From an uncultured Bacteroidota bacterium (GTDB lineage Bacteria > Bacteroidota > Bacteroidia > Chitinophagales > Chitinophagaceae), in NCBI GenBank assembly GCA_902826165.1, contig CADEDV010000002.1, positions 83,768 through 136,576 of the forward strand: a DNA stretch of 52,809 nucleotides. Direction: 5' to 3'. Under the pieces are notes generated by a model. The model was not told the DNA's origin, searched no databases, and saw only the letters and a list, made by a program, of their open reading frames with translations. The translations under genes and the position numbers were made by a program. Numbering within the stretch: the first letter of the stretch is position 1; the number at the start of each line of letters is the position of its first letter. Shown one piece after another: positions 1 through 8,940 of the stretch.

Positions 1-6
1 CTTGCT

Positions 7-14
7 TAGTTTTG
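7..14 (+). promoter_or_regulatory. -7 promoter element (TAGTTTTG) of the acetyltransferase gene
   Basis: TAGTTTTG matches the Bacteroidota -7 consensus TAnnTTTG. Its last base lies only 4 bases before the ATG at 19, which implies a leaderless or nearly leaderless mRNA. The -33 element would lie outside the window. Confidence 0.45.
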
Positions 15-18
15 TTGC

Positions 19-504
19 ATGGACGACATTCTTATCCGCCGCATTGAAGCTGCTGACAATCCAACCATCGCTGCTATTATCCGTGAGACTTTAAAAGAGT
101 TTGGCGCCAATCATCCCGGCACGGTGTATTACGATGAAACAACGGATCATCTATTTGAACTTTTCCAACAAGAAAGATCCGCTTACAATATTGCCTTGCT
201 CAATGGCAGGATTGTTGGCGGCGGCGGCATCTACCCTACTCAAGGATTACCGGAAGATACCTGTGAACTGGTAAAAATGTACTTACTACCGGAGGCAAGA
301 GGAACAGGATTAGGATCAAAAATGATCAGCCTTTGCCTGGAGCAAGCCAAAGAATATGGTTTCAGCAACGTGTATCTGGAAACCATGACGGAATTGAAAG
401 CTGCTTTAAAAGTATATGAACGGATGGGCTTTGCCTATTTAGACGGACCGATGGGCAACAGCGGGCATTTTGGTTGTCCTTTGTGGATGTTGAGGAGTCT
501 TTAG
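19..504 (+). CDS. GNAT family N-acetyltransferase
   Basis: This is a 161-residue cytoplasmic protein of the usual length for a single GNAT domain, which moves an acetyl group from acetyl-CoA to an amine. The acetyl-CoA pyrophosphate-binding loop R-G-T-G-L-G lies at residues 94-99, after the beta-strand CELVKMYLLPEA. The C-terminal half (KVYERMGFAYLDGPMG) has the typical GNAT Y-x-x-x-G-F element. The substrate cannot be told from sequence. The ATG at 19 is preceded by a good -7 element and by no ribosome binding site. The gene converges with the SprT-like gene, 17 bases away, and no terminator is visible between them. Confidence 0.88.
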   Translation: MDDILIRRIEAADNPTIAAIIRETLKEFGANHPGTVYYDETTDHLFELFQQERSAYNIALLNGRIVGGGGIYPTQGLPEDTCELVKMYLLPEARGTGLGSKMISLCLEQAKEYGFSNVYLETMTELKAALKVYERMGFAYLDGPMGNSGHFGCPLWMLRSL

Positions 505-521
505 TCGTGAGTGTTTTATGC

Positions 522-1145
522 TCAGCTGTTCATTACTTCCACTTCATATACCGGGCTGAATAAATACACTTTATTTGTTCCAACTTCCACGCACCTGAAC
601 CGCTTTCTCAATTTTTCTTTTTTCTGGAAGACCCGGCCATCTGCAATTTTGAATACGGTATTGACCGGCAATTCTTCTATCAGCCGGTGATTATCTTTTT
701 TGCTGTCATACCTTCTCAGCACCCGAAGTAAACCATCTTCCGCACAGCTGCTGGCAGCAGGATTTTTTAATGACTGCTGCAATTCATTTTCGATATCCGC
801 CGGGAAAATTTTGTGTTGCAAAAACTGGAAAAGAAATTGTCCATAAATCATCTTCCATTCTTTTCCATGCGCCTGCACTTTATGTCCAAACTGTTCGAAG
901 GTCACAAGATGCGCCAGCTCATGTAACAACGTGATCAAAAAAGAATAACTGTTGAGATTGCCATTTACACTGATGCGGTGATTAGCATGATGTGTCCGGT
1001 GGCGGTAATCACCTAATACACTTTTCCGTTCTTTAGCAACGGTAAGATGAACCCGGTATTGCCGTAAATAAGCCAGCACCGGTTCAAAAGTGCCGGGAGG
1101 TAAATAATCCTGCAACTGGTGGATGGGGGCTTCTTGCTTAGGCAT
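522..1145 (-). CDS. SprT-like zinc metalloprotease domain protein
   Basis: This 207-residue protein carries the zinc-binding motif H-E-L-A-H at residues 75-79 and a third likely ligand at H93 in the AHGKEW segment. That HExxH...HGxxW spacing is characteristic of the SprT/Spartan peptidase fold. The remainder has no recognisable domain, and the C-terminal zinc-ribbon cysteines of some SprT proteins are absent. The family includes proteases that act on DNA-protein crosslinks, but bacterial SprT-like proteins are mostly uncharacterised, so no substrate is proposed. It overlaps the end of the upstream membrane-protein gene by 8 bases, which suggests translational coupling and shared transcription with the bactofilin/AtpZ set. 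Confidence 0.82.
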   Translation of the reverse strand: MPKQEAPIHQLQDYLPPGTFEPVLAYLRQYRVHLTVAKERKSVLGDYRHRTHHANHRISVNGNLNSYSFLITLLHELAHLVTFEQFGHKVQAHGKEWKMIYGQFLFQFLQHKIFPADIENELQQSLKNPAASSCAEDGLLRVLRRYDSKKDNHRLIEELPVNTVFKIADGRVFQKKEKLRKRFRCVEVGTNKVYLFSPVYEVEVMNS

Positions 1146-1536
1146 TCTTTTTCGACTTCAGCAGTTTCATCAGCATACTGATCTCAATAAATGTATATAC
1201 CAGGTACAAACCCATCGTGGTGAACAAGGCTGGTTTGTTGACATCCTTTTTTGCAACCTGTATGTAAACGAATGCACCAATAGCGATCAGGAAGAACTTC
1301 ACAATAAAACTTCCATACATGGCCCTGACAAAGGATTGTGGATTGGCCGAATGAATTGCTTTGTACAAGAGCAGGAAGGAAATGAATACCACGGCAAAGA
1401 CCAACAGGTTGCCGCCTATCAATACCTCCTGATCAAAACCCCATTTGGTCAGCAGGGATTTGGAAGTGATAAATAATCCGTTCAGTATAATAAATACGAT
1501 CAGCAGCGGGCGGGCCAGGCTCAGGCTATTTCTCAT
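1138..1536 (-). CDS. Small integral membrane protein next to AtpZ (possibly ATP synthase-associated)
   Basis: I start this at the ATG at 1536 (132 residues, MRNSLSLARPLL). A longer in-frame start would run deep into the neighbouring atpZ gene. About four hydrophobic segments are visible, near residues 9-25, 40-55, 73-92 and 104-122, and the C-terminus is basic (KLLKSKKNA). Its position after AtpZ is where Bacteroidota often have a small unnamed membrane gene ahead of atpB. That gives a guess of an AtpI-like role in F1Fo assembly, but I see no diagnostic motif. Its start overlaps the end of atpZ by 11 bases, and its end overlaps the SprT-like gene. Confidence 0.65.
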   Translation of the reverse strand: MRNSLSLARPLLIVFIILNGLFITSKSLLTKWGFDQEVLIGGNLLVFAVVFISFLLLYKAIHSANPQSFVRAMYGSFIVKFFLIAIGAFVYIQVAKKDVNKPALFTTMGLYLVYTFIEISMLMKLLKSKKNA

Positions 1537-1756
1537 TGCGGTTTGATTTTGTTTCCCTGGTAATTCTGTAAAAAATTCCTCCCAGGACGAGCAAAGGTAA
1601 GACACAGGAAAACAATGGTACCGTATGCAGCCAGTTATCTGTTTTTAATCCAATAAAAACAGCCAGGCCGATCCCTGCCAGTAGTTGTGTACCAAGACTG
1701 AGGTAGCGATAAAAGAATTCTTTATTACTGGGTGGCGGCTTTTTGTTCATTACCAT
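1526..1756 (-). CDS. atpZ: AtpZ/AtpI family protein
   Basis: This 76-residue protein has two transmembrane helices, near residues 23-37 and 44-62. Between them is the G-L-K-T-D-N-W-L turn typical of AtpZ/AtpI, a small accessory protein of F1Fo ATP synthase linked to Mg2+ supply and c-ring assembly. Two ATGs are possible (1756 and 1750), and both overlap the end of the bactofilin gene (by 32 or 26 bases). The usual neighbour atpB and the rest of the Fo/F1 operon are not in this window, so the gene appears separated from the complex it serves. The family call is fairly good. The functional link is inferred. Confidence 0.75.
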   Translation of the reverse strand: MVMNKKPPPSNKEFFYRYLSLGTQLLAGIGLAVFIGLKTDNWLHTVPLFSCVLPLLVLGGIFYRITRETKSNRNEK

Positions 1757-2144
1757 TACTCATTTCCACCACGTTGGCTCCCATATGGCATTGACCATTG
1801 AAAGTTGCGGAGGGTTCCACCTGCAATTTACCGGCATAAAGATTACCGGTCACCACGCATTCTCCCCGTAATTGCAACAATTCTTTTGCCCTGATATTGC
1901 CGGATACTTTTCCTACAATATCGGCCTGGTTCCCGGTGATGTCTCCTTCCACCACTCCATTGGCCCCGATTACGATCTTAGCGTTGCTTTGAATATTGCC
2001 GATGATGGTTCCATCGATGCGGAGATCACCATTGCTGCTGATGTCTCCTTTTAGTGTAGTTCCGGCACTGATAAGCGTAGTGCCGTTTCCTGTTCCATTG
2101 GTTTTTTCAGGCTGCATGTCGGTTTTGTTTTTGGCGTTAAACAT
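1725..2144 (-). CDS. Bactofilin (polymer-forming cytoskeletal protein)
   Basis: A 139-residue protein with the right-handed beta-helix repeats of bactofilins, in short rungs such as GTTLKGDISSNGDLRIDG, IIGNIQSNAKIVIGANG and VVEGDITGNQADIVG. It has disordered polar tails at each end. Bactofilins polymerise without nucleotide and form membrane-associated scaffolds that localise cell-wall enzymes. It lies 11 bases after the M23-like membrane protein gene, which fits the known pairing of bactofilins with LytM/M23 proteins. It overlaps atpZ at its 3' end, so the set is probably one transcript. Confidence 0.9.
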   Translation of the reverse strand: MFNAKNKTDMQPEKTNGTGNGTTLISAGTTLKGDISSNGDLRIDGTIIGNIQSNAKIVIGANGVVEGDITGNQADIVGKVSGNIRAKELLQLRGECVVTGNLYAGKLQVEPSATFNGQCHMGANVVEMSNGNEQKAATQ

Positions 2145-2155
2145 AGGTATAGCGA

Positions 2156-2551
2156 TTAATCTTTTGAAATCTCCGGTTTCGGCACATTCAGCTGGGTGGT
2201 GTCCAAAACCACGGTCTTATCGGATGCCAGTGCCTTTTTCAAACCTGCATTATACTGTTCCAGGTCGGTCATTTTCTTCTCCATTTCATCCACTTTGTAC
2301 TTCAACTGGCGGTATTCCCGGCCGATCTTAAGGTCATCATAACCGGGGATATAATATTTCAAAGGTGTGAAAACGATGAGGGCGACTGTAAGACCCACCA
2401 ATAACACAAAAACTGTGCTCAACATGACATAAACGCTCAGTCTGGATAATTTAAACGTGACCACTTCTTCATACGTATCATCATTCATAACCACCAGCCT
2501 GTAGCGGTTGCGAAGCCGCTTCAGCGTGGTGCCTGCATCTAATTTGGACAT
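2156..2551 (-). CDS. Bactofilin-linked single-pass membrane protein resembling the N-terminus of M23 peptidases
   Basis: This 131-residue protein begins with a basic cytoplasmic stretch (KRLRNRYRLVVMND). One strong transmembrane helix follows at about residues 42-62, then the segment FTPLKYYIPGYDDLKI, then a coiled coil (YRQLKYKVDEMEKKMTDLEQYN). From memory of the family, this order matches the N-terminal part of Bacteroidota M23 (LytM) peptidases, in which the catalytic domain follows the coiled coil. Here the protein ends after a short Thr/Pro tail and no HxxxD or HxH zinc motif is present. It is therefore a non-catalytic relative or a shortened form. The bactofilin gene follows 11 bases downstream. 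Confidence 0.65.
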   Translation of the reverse strand: MSKLDAGTTLKRLRNRYRLVVMNDDTYEEVVTFKLSRLSVYVMLSTVFVLLVGLTVALIVFTPLKYYIPGYDDLKIGREYRQLKYKVDEMEKKMTDLEQYNAGLKKALASDKTVVLDTTQLNVPKPEISKD

Positions 2552-2695
2552 AGCTGGTTTTTAAGGAAATTAAAGGTAAGGAATGAAGGTCGGTTTTGCC
2601 AATAGCCGGGGGTGGTTCCTGCCAAAATAAAAACGCTTATTTTTATACTAAATTATCTGAATTTCAGTTATTAAGACTTTAGTTTGAGACGGACA

Positions 2696-5656
2696 ATGAG
2701 ACTTACCAGCAATACGACTACTGCTATATTATTCCTCCTTATCCTTTGCCAGTTCAGCGAACCAGCTTTTGGACAGTTAGGCTTTTCCCTGGGTCTGAAA
2801 AAACCCAAGGAATATAGCGAGAGAACTTTACGGTCAGAACGGTCAGAAGAGAAGAAATTTACGGTGCCCCGCCGTTTTATGCAGAATACCGTCACCCACT
2901 ACAATTTCTTTTTCAACGCCAATAATAAGATCAACGAGATCGTCGAAAGGGCAAAAATGGCCCACAAGGATGATTACTCACAACTCCTGTCTTTTTATAA
3001 TTACAGTCTCGACGTTACAGCCGGAGACACCCTGCAGATCGACTCGGTTTCGTATAAAGTGCAAACAGGTATTGCCCTGCATGATCTTCGCAATGACTGG
3101 ATCGATAATCTTTACCTGCTTTGGGGAGCTTCTTATTATCTCCGGAAAGATTTTGATTCAGCTTACCTGATGTTTCAATACATCAATTATGCGTTTGCCC
3201 AAAAAGAAAAAGATGGTTACTATAAAACGATAGGCAGTGGCCGGGATGGCACCGCTTATAGTATTGCTACCAAAGAAAAGAACAGCCTGCCAAGAAGAAT
3301 ATTCAGTGAACCACCCAGCCGGAATGATGCTTTTATCTGGCAGATCCGGAATTTCCTGGCCCAGGATCTTTTTGCAGAAGCCGCCAGCCTTATTGTAACA
3401 CTCCGCAATGATCCTGTGTTCCCGAAAAGATTGCAGAACGACCTGGAAGAAGTACAGGCCTACTGGTTTTATAAACAGGCTATGTGGGACAGTGCCGCCT
3501 TCCACCTTTCACAGGCATTAGATAATGCCACCAATAAACAGGAACGGGCAAGATGGGAATACCTCGTTGCCCAGTTGTATGAAAATGCCAATAATCCCGG
3601 GGAAGCAGAAGGCTTTTACGCCAAAGCCATCAAACACACAACAGACCCGATCCTTGATATCTATGCACGGCTTTATTCCATCCGGGTGAATAAAGATGGC
3701 GGCGAAGGGTATATTGAAAAAAATATTGCCGAGTTGCTGAAAATGGCAAAGCGGGATAAGTATGAAGAATACCGGGATATCATTTATTACATGGCTGCAC
3801 AAATGCAACTGGAAAGGAATAATATTGATGCAGCCATTCCCCTGCTCGTTAAAAGCACTCAATACAACAATAATAACCCGGCGCAGCGCAACAAGGCTTT
3901 TCTTCAGCTGGCTGAATTGTCTTTTGGGAAAAAATTATTCCGCCAGTCTTATAATTTCTATGACAGCCTGCGCATGGATGATCCTGAATTAAAGAACCCG
4001 GAAGCCATCCTGCAACGTAAAGAAGCCCTTGGTAATATTGCGGCCAGCCTGGAAATAATAGAAAGACAGGACAGCCTGCAACGCATTGCAGCTTTACCTG
4101 ACGAAGAACGCAGGGATATCGTTAAGAAATTAGTGAAGCAGCTACGAAAACAACAGGGATTAAAAGATGAGTCAGCAGGTACCACTACTGGTTCTCCTTT
4201 TCAGCAAACACCCGCAGCTAATCTTTTTTCAAATAACGATACAAAAGGAGAATGGTATTTTTATAATACCGCTTCTAAAATGAAAGGGGCTAATGATTTT
4301 AAAGCCCGTTGGGGAAACCGTCCGAATACGGACAACTGGCGCAGAAGTGCCAACCGCAGTAATATTGTACAGGATAATAACCAGCTCCGGAATCCCAATG
4401 TTGTTATCAAAAATAATACTGACAATGGCGCAGAAACAGAAGCCACTTTTGAAGGGCTGTACAGCAAACTCCCGCTGACGGCAGAATTGCTGCAAAAATC
4501 AAATGATTCAGTTAAAGCTGCTTTGTTCAACCTGGGCAAATCATATATCCAGGAGATCGAAGATTGTACGGAAGGAACCGCAACATTGGAAAACCTGCGG
4601 ACCCGTTTCCCGGAATTCAAACCGATGGATGAAGTTTTATTCAACCTCTATTACTGCTATAATAAAAATGGCGAAACGGCGAAAGCTGCTACTATCAAAA
4701 AACTATTGAGTGAGAATTATGGCAGCAGCAATTTCACCACCATCATTACCACCGGGAAAAATCCCCAGTCCAAAACTGCCAACAGTGATGCTACAAAAAC
4801 CTATGAAAAGATCTACGACCTGTTCATAGAAGGAAATTTTTCGGAAGCTATTGCACAAAAGAAAATAGCTGACAGTTTATACAGCAGTAATTACTGGACA
4901 CCGCAATTACTGTATATCGAAGCAGTTTATTATGTAAAACAACGGGAAGACAGTATTGCTACAAAAATCCTTACTGATATCACTATTAATTTTCCAAAAT
5001 CGCCATTGGCGGAAAGGGCCACTAACCTGATCAATGTATTAAAGAACAGGAGCAAGATCGAAGAAGAATTAAAGAATTTAGTGGTAAACCGCCCGGCTGA
5101 AGAAATAAAAATGAACAGGCCGGTTGTCAATAACCCTGTTATCCCTCCTCCTGTTGTTAAGAAAGATACAGTTGCCGGGAATAAACCCGTGGTGCCGCCT
5201 GTTGCAGTCAATAATAAACCAATTACTGATACGGCTGGTAAGAAACCAGTTGTTCCCCCACCTGTAGCATCGCCTTTTACTTTTGCGGCTACCGATCCGC
5301 AATTTGTGGTGCTGGTGCTGAATAAAGTGGATCCCGTTTTCTCCAACGAAGCCAAGAATGCTTTCTTCCGGCATAACCGGGAAACTTTTTATAATAAACA
5401 ATTTGCCATCGACCTGTTGCAATTGGATGACGACAACCGGTTGATGCTGATCAGCCCGTTCAAAGATGCAGCGGATGCCCTCTCCTATATTGAAAAGACA
5501 AGACCAAGGACAGCCAATGAGATCATTCCGTGGCTGAAAGGCGGCAAGTATTATTTCACGATGATCTCGGAAAGGAACCTGGAATTACTAAAGGCGAACA
5601 AAAACCTCGAAGGCTATAAAACATTCCTCAACCAGCAGTTGCCGGGTAAGTTCTGA
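2696..5656 (+). CDS. PorW/SprE-like tetratricopeptide protein, probable type IX secretion component
   Basis: A large protein of about 986 residues. I prefer the ATG at 2696 to an in-frame TTG at 2684. A signal peptide (about residues 1-27, ending PAFG before Q) is followed by TPR-like helical repeats. Examples are the conserved opening around FMQNTVTHYNFFFNANNK and a later block around ARWEYLVAQLYENANNPGEA. A low-complexity Pro/Val linker (PVVNNPVIPPPVVKKDT) precedes a compact C-terminal domain of about 120 residues. That order resembles PorW/SprE, a periplasmic T9SS protein required for gliding and secretion in Flavobacterium. PorW/SprE is a lipoprotein, but I do not see a clear lipobox here, so the assignment is by architecture. 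Two T9SS cargo genes in the window give context. Confidence 0.6.
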   Translation: MRLTSNTTTAILFLLILCQFSEPAFGQLGFSLGLKKPKEYSERTLRSERSEEKKFTVPRRFMQNTVTHYNFFFNANNKINEIVERAKMAHKDDYSQLLSFYNYSLDVTAGDTLQIDSVSYKVQTGIALHDLRNDWIDNLYLLWGASYYLRKDFDSAYLMFQYINYAFAQKEKDGYYKTIGSGRDGTAYSIATKEKNSLPRRIFSEPPSRNDAFIWQIRNFLAQDLFAEAASLIVTLRNDPVFPKRLQNDLEEVQAYWFYKQAMWDSAAFHLSQALDNATNKQERARWEYLVAQLYENANNPGEAEGFYAKAIKHTTDPILDIYARLYSIRVNKDGGEGYIEKNIAELLKMAKRDKYEEYRDIIYYMAAQMQLERNNIDAAIPLLVKSTQYNNNNPAQRNKAFLQLAELSFGKKLFRQSYNFYDSLRMDDPELKNPEAILQRKEALGNIAASLEIIERQDSLQRIAALPDEERRDIVKKLVKQLRKQQGLKDESAGTTTGSPFQQTPAANLFSNNDTKGEWYFYNTASKMKGANDFKARWGNRPNTDNWRRSANRSNIVQDNNQLRNPNVVIKNNTDNGAETEATFEGLYSKLPLTAELLQKSNDSVKAALFNLGKSYIQEIEDCTEGTATLENLRTRFPEFKPMDEVLFNLYYCYNKNGETAKAATIKKLLSENYGSSNFTTIITTGKNPQSKTANSDATKTYEKIYDLFIEGNFSEAIAQKKIADSLYSSNYWTPQLLYIEAVYYVKQREDSIATKILTDITINFPKSPLAERATNLINVLKNRSKIEEELKNLVVNRPAEEIKMNRPVVNNPVIPPPVVKKDTVAGNKPVVPPVAVNNKPITDTAGKKPVVPPPVASPFTFAATDPQFVVLVLNKVDPVFSNEAKNAFFRHNRETFYNKQFAIDLLQLDDDNRLMLISPFKDAADALSYIEKTRPRTANEIIPWLKGGKYYFTMISERNLELLKANKNLEGYKTFLNQQLPGKF

Positions 5657-5711
5657 GTTTTTAACAGGTTGAACTACTCATTTTGGCAAAAAATTAAACG
5701 CTGCAACCCGG

Positions 5712-5738
5712 TTGCCCACATGGATTTTCCTATTTTCG
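5712..5738 (+). promoter_or_regulatory. Putative promoter of the penicillin-binding protein gene
   Basis: TTG at 5712-5714 and TATTTTCG at 5731-5738 are 16 bases apart. The -7 element differs from TAnnTTTG at one base. The ATG follows 56 bases downstream. Confidence 0.3.
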
Positions 5739-5794
5739 GTGCATGATATTTGCTGCATGAAGCAGACCTTCATCACCACAACCATTCAATTCAC

Positions 5795-8212
5795 ATGAAA
5801 AGATCAGTCCGCATTTTCTGGCGCCTCTTCCTGTTGGGACTGGGTGCCTTTATTCTCCTGATCGCATTAGCCAATTTTGGCATTTTTGGGAAGATGCCTT
5901 CGCTGAAGGACCTTGAAAATCCGTCCATACTACAGGCTTCCGAAGTGTATGCCGCAGATGGTACATTGATGGGTAAATATTACACGGAAAGAGGAAACCG
6001 CAGCAATGTAAAATACCGTGATATCTCCAAACATGTCATTGATGCCCTTGTTGCCACCGAAGACGAACGTTTTTATGATCACTCCGGTATTGATTTTAAA
6101 TCAACGTTACGGGCTGTCTTTACGTTTGGTAAGCAAGGCGGTGGCAGTACCATCACTCAACAGTTAGCCAAAGCATTGTTAGACCAGGGAAGTAAAAACA
6201 TTGCAGAAAGGGGTATTGAGAAACTGAAAGAGTGGATCATTGCCGTAAAGTTGGAACGAAATTTCACCAAGGAGGAGATCATTACCCTGTACCTGAATGC
6301 AGTCCCTTTTGGTAATAATATCTACGGTATCCGGAATGCCTCCCGGTCTTTTTTCCAGAAAGAACCGGATCGTTTGAATGTGGAAGAAGCAGCTTTGTTA
6401 GTAGGTATGCTTAAAGGAAACAGTATCTACAACCCGATACGAAATCCCAAAGCGGCCCTTGACCGCCGAAATGTGGTGATCAGCCAGATGGCAGTGAACG
6501 GAAAGATCATCGAGGCAGAAGCCGCCAAACTGAAAGCAAAACCAATTAAACTGAATTACCGGAAGCTTGATGAGAATACGGGCTACGCACCCTATTTCAG
6601 GGAAGTACTGAAAGACGAAATAAAAGACGTATTGAAGGATGTGAAAAAACCGGATGGCGGCAGTTATGATATTTATGAAGACGGTCTGAAGATATATACC
6701 ACCATTAATCCAAGAATGCAGGAATATGCGGAGGAGTCAGTAGCCTCACATATGCCCACCCTGCAAAAAGCCCTGGTGAGCCAGGGAAGAGTAAAGAATG
6801 GTTCTGTATGGAAAGAACATGAAAACATTATTGAAGCGGCGATGAAACAAAGTGACCGCTGGAAAAACCTGGCCGATGATGGTCTCAGTGATAAAGAAAT
6901 CAAAGCCAGTTTTTCTAAAAAAGTTTCCATGAAGATATTTGCCTGGAACAGTAACCGGGAAAAAGATACAATGATGACACCCCTGGATTCCATCAAATAC
7001 CACCGGCAGATGATGCAAACCGCATTTATGGTGATGGATCCTATCACCGGTGAAGTAAAAGCATGGGTGGGCGGCATCAGTTTCAAAACATATAAATATG
7101 ACCACGTTAACCTGAAAACAAAAAGACAGGTTGGTTCCACGATAAAACCTTTACTATATACACAAGCAGTGGAAGAACTGGGTTATACTGCCGAAACGGA
7201 AGTACAGGATGTGCAACAGAATTTTGGTGCCGGCCGTTTGGTACCGGCTACATCAAGAACCTGTTCAGGGGGAACGATGACCTTTGCCAATGCATTGGCC
7301 TATTCCAAGAACTGCGCTTCTGCTTATATTATGAAACAGATCGGGCCTGAGAATTTCGCCAATTTCCTGGCCCGCATTAACATACCCTCCAAGGTTGATC
7401 CACATCCTTCTATTGCATTAGGCTCCTGCGATCTGTCATTATATGAAATGCTCTGGGGCTACAGTATTTTTGCAGGTCGTGGTTTTTCAACAAAACCTTA
7501 TATCATCAGCCGGATAGAAGACAGGAATGGTAATGTTATTAAGCGACTTGATTATAGTGCCAACAGAAAAGAAGCTGTAAGTGAGATCGCCGCTTACCAG
7601 ATGTCTCGCATCATGCAGGGGACAGTTGATAAAGGAACTGCTGCCGGTCTCCGTGGCAGGTTGGGTGCTGCAGAAATGGGCGGTAAAACCGGTACAACGA
7701 ACTCCAATGCCGATTTCTGGTTCATCGGCTACACACCTCAACTGATGGCAGGTGCCTGGGTGGGTTGTGATGACCGCTTTATCACCCTTGAAAGTTCAGC
7801 GTTTTTTGGAGGTTCAGTAGCCCGGCCGATCTGGGAGAATTTCTTTAAAAAGGTATATGCAGATAAGACACTGGGTATTGAAAAAGACGCCAAATTCATC
7901 AAACCGGAAAACCTGGAAAATGAGATCAACAGTGCAGATATCATGGAATCTATTGATGATAGCGATCCCGGTGCACAGGGCGAAGACCAGGGTGTTGGTA
8001 CAGAAGATGATTATAGCAATATGAATGAATATATCGGGCCTGAATCCAAACCTGTTATTGATGAAGACAATAATAAGCCGGTCAAAAAAGATACTATTAA
8101 ATCTCCCATCATTAAAAATGAAGGGAGTAAACCCATCGGGTCTGCCACTGAGGATCCTCCAAAAAAGAAAGGGCTCCTGAAAAGAATATTTGGAAAAAAG
8201 AATAAAGAATGA
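5795..8212 (+). CDS. Class A penicillin-binding protein (PBP1a-type transglycosylase/transpeptidase)
   Basis: An 805-residue inner-membrane enzyme that polymerises and crosslinks peptidoglycan. A basic start (MKRSVRIFWR) leads into one transmembrane helix. The GT51 glycosyltransferase motifs are intact: E-D-E-R-F-Y-D-H-S-G with the catalytic Glu, and G-G-S-T-I-T-Q-Q. The transpeptidase domain has its three boxes: S-T-I-K, S-K-N and K-T-G-T-T. The tail is acidic and then strongly basic (KKKGLLKRIFGKKNKE). I chose the ATG at 5795 because the longer form starts at TTG and adds 15 His-rich residues before the basic membrane anchor. It lies between the PorW-like gene and a cupin gene, with a good terminator behind it. 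Confidence 0.93.
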   Translation: MKRSVRIFWRLFLLGLGAFILLIALANFGIFGKMPSLKDLENPSILQASEVYAADGTLMGKYYTERGNRSNVKYRDISKHVIDALVATEDERFYDHSGIDFKSTLRAVFTFGKQGGGSTITQQLAKALLDQGSKNIAERGIEKLKEWIIAVKLERNFTKEEIITLYLNAVPFGNNIYGIRNASRSFFQKEPDRLNVEEAALLVGMLKGNSIYNPIRNPKAALDRRNVVISQMAVNGKIIEAEAAKLKAKPIKLNYRKLDENTGYAPYFREVLKDEIKDVLKDVKKPDGGSYDIYEDGLKIYTTINPRMQEYAEESVASHMPTLQKALVSQGRVKNGSVWKEHENIIEAAMKQSDRWKNLADDGLSDKEIKASFSKKVSMKIFAWNSNREKDTMMTPLDSIKYHRQMMQTAFMVMDPITGEVKAWVGGISFKTYKYDHVNLKTKRQVGSTIKPLLYTQAVEELGYTAETEVQDVQQNFGAGRLVPATSRTCSGGTMTFANALAYSKNCASAYIMKQIGPENFANFLARINIPSKVDPHPSIALGSCDLSLYEMLWGYSIFAGRGFSTKPYIISRIEDRNGNVIKRLDYSANRKEAVSEIAAYQMSRIMQGTVDKGTAAGLRGRLGAAEMGGKTGTTNSNADFWFIGYTPQLMAGAWVGCDDRFITLESSAFFGGSVARPIWENFFKKVYADKTLGIEKDAKFIKPENLENEINSADIMESIDDSDPGAQGEDQGVGTEDDYSNMNEYIGPESKPVIDEDNNKPVKKDTIKSPIIKNEGSKPIGSATEDPPKKKGLLKRIFGKKNKE

Positions 8213-8232
8213 ACCACCACATATCTTTTTAT

Positions 8233-8259
8233 AAACCTGCTTCATGAGCAGGTTTTTTT
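8233..8259 (+). terminator. Intrinsic terminator after the penicillin-binding protein gene
   Basis: A perfect 9-bp stem (AAACCTGCT, 8233-8241, with AGCAGGTTT, 8247-8255) encloses a TCATG loop. A run of T completes it. Confidence 0.85.
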
Positions 8260-8328
8260 GTGCTCATCCTGCTTTTTTTTACTTTTATTGAATCTGTACT
8301 TTTTTCTGTCGCCGTATATAGTTGCAGT

Positions 8329-8871
8329 ATGGAAAGAAAAATCTACAACCCCATCCAGAAAGACAGCGTTACTTTCTTAAAAACGGCTGCTGATACGAAT
8401 GGAGAATACACCCTCGTTGAGGTTGAACTTGCCGATTGCGGAGGCGTAGGACTTCATTATCATAAGACCTACAGTGAAAAGTTTGATTGCCTGGAAGGAG
8501 AAGTACAGGTGCAATTGGATAAAGTCATTCATACCCTGCAACCTGGTCAATCAGCTACAGCAGCTCCGATGATCAACCACCTGTTTCGCAACCGCAGCGG
8601 GAAGCCCTGCCGGTTTAAAGTGGAAATAAGACCTGCCAGCCGGGGTTTTGAACAGTCATTGCAGATCGCCTATGGCCTGGTTAACGATGGCCTTTGCAAA
8701 AGCAACGGTTTCCCCAAAGACAGCCTTGCACTTGCCTGGCTTTTCGAGATCAGTGAAAGCAACCTGCCGGGGTGGCGGAGCATTTTTGAATTCATACTGC
8801 GGAAGCAGGCTAAAAAAGCCATCCAAAAGGGAACCGGCCGGCAACTCGTTGAGAAATATGTAAAATTCTGA
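8329..8871 (+). CDS. Cupin domain protein
   Basis: About 180 residues from the ATG at 8329. A longer in-frame start at 8260 would add a hydrophobic stretch that overlaps the upstream terminator region, so I reject it. The cupin core is visible: G-L-H-Y-H-K-T-Y-S-E-K-F supplies the two His and the Glu of motif 1, and G-Q-S-A-T-A-A-P-M-I-N-H-L-F supplies the His of motif 2. A metal site is therefore likely. The C-terminal 70 residues are helical and basic. Substrate and role are unknown. It converges with the OmpA gene across a shared terminator. Confidence 0.8.
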   Translation: MERKIYNPIQKDSVTFLKTAADTNGEYTLVEVELADCGGVGLHYHKTYSEKFDCLEGEVQVQLDKVIHTLQPGQSATAAPMINHLFRNRSGKPCRFKVEIRPASRGFEQSLQIAYGLVNDGLCKSNGFPKDSLALAWLFEISESNLPGWRSIFEFILRKQAKKAIQKGTGRQLVEKYVKF

Positions 8872-8886
8872 GTTCAGTACTACCAT

Positions 8887-8923
8887 AAAAAAATCCTCTC
8901 ACCAGGAAGTGAGAGGATTTTTT
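8887..8923. terminator. Bidirectional terminator between the cupin and OmpA genes
   Basis: A run of A leads into TCCTCTCAC (8894-8902), a CAGGAA loop and GTGAGAGGA (8909-8917), then six T. The stem is perfect and works on both strands, as expected between convergent genes. Confidence 0.9.
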
Positions 8924-8940
8924 ATTATTAAGCAATTGGC

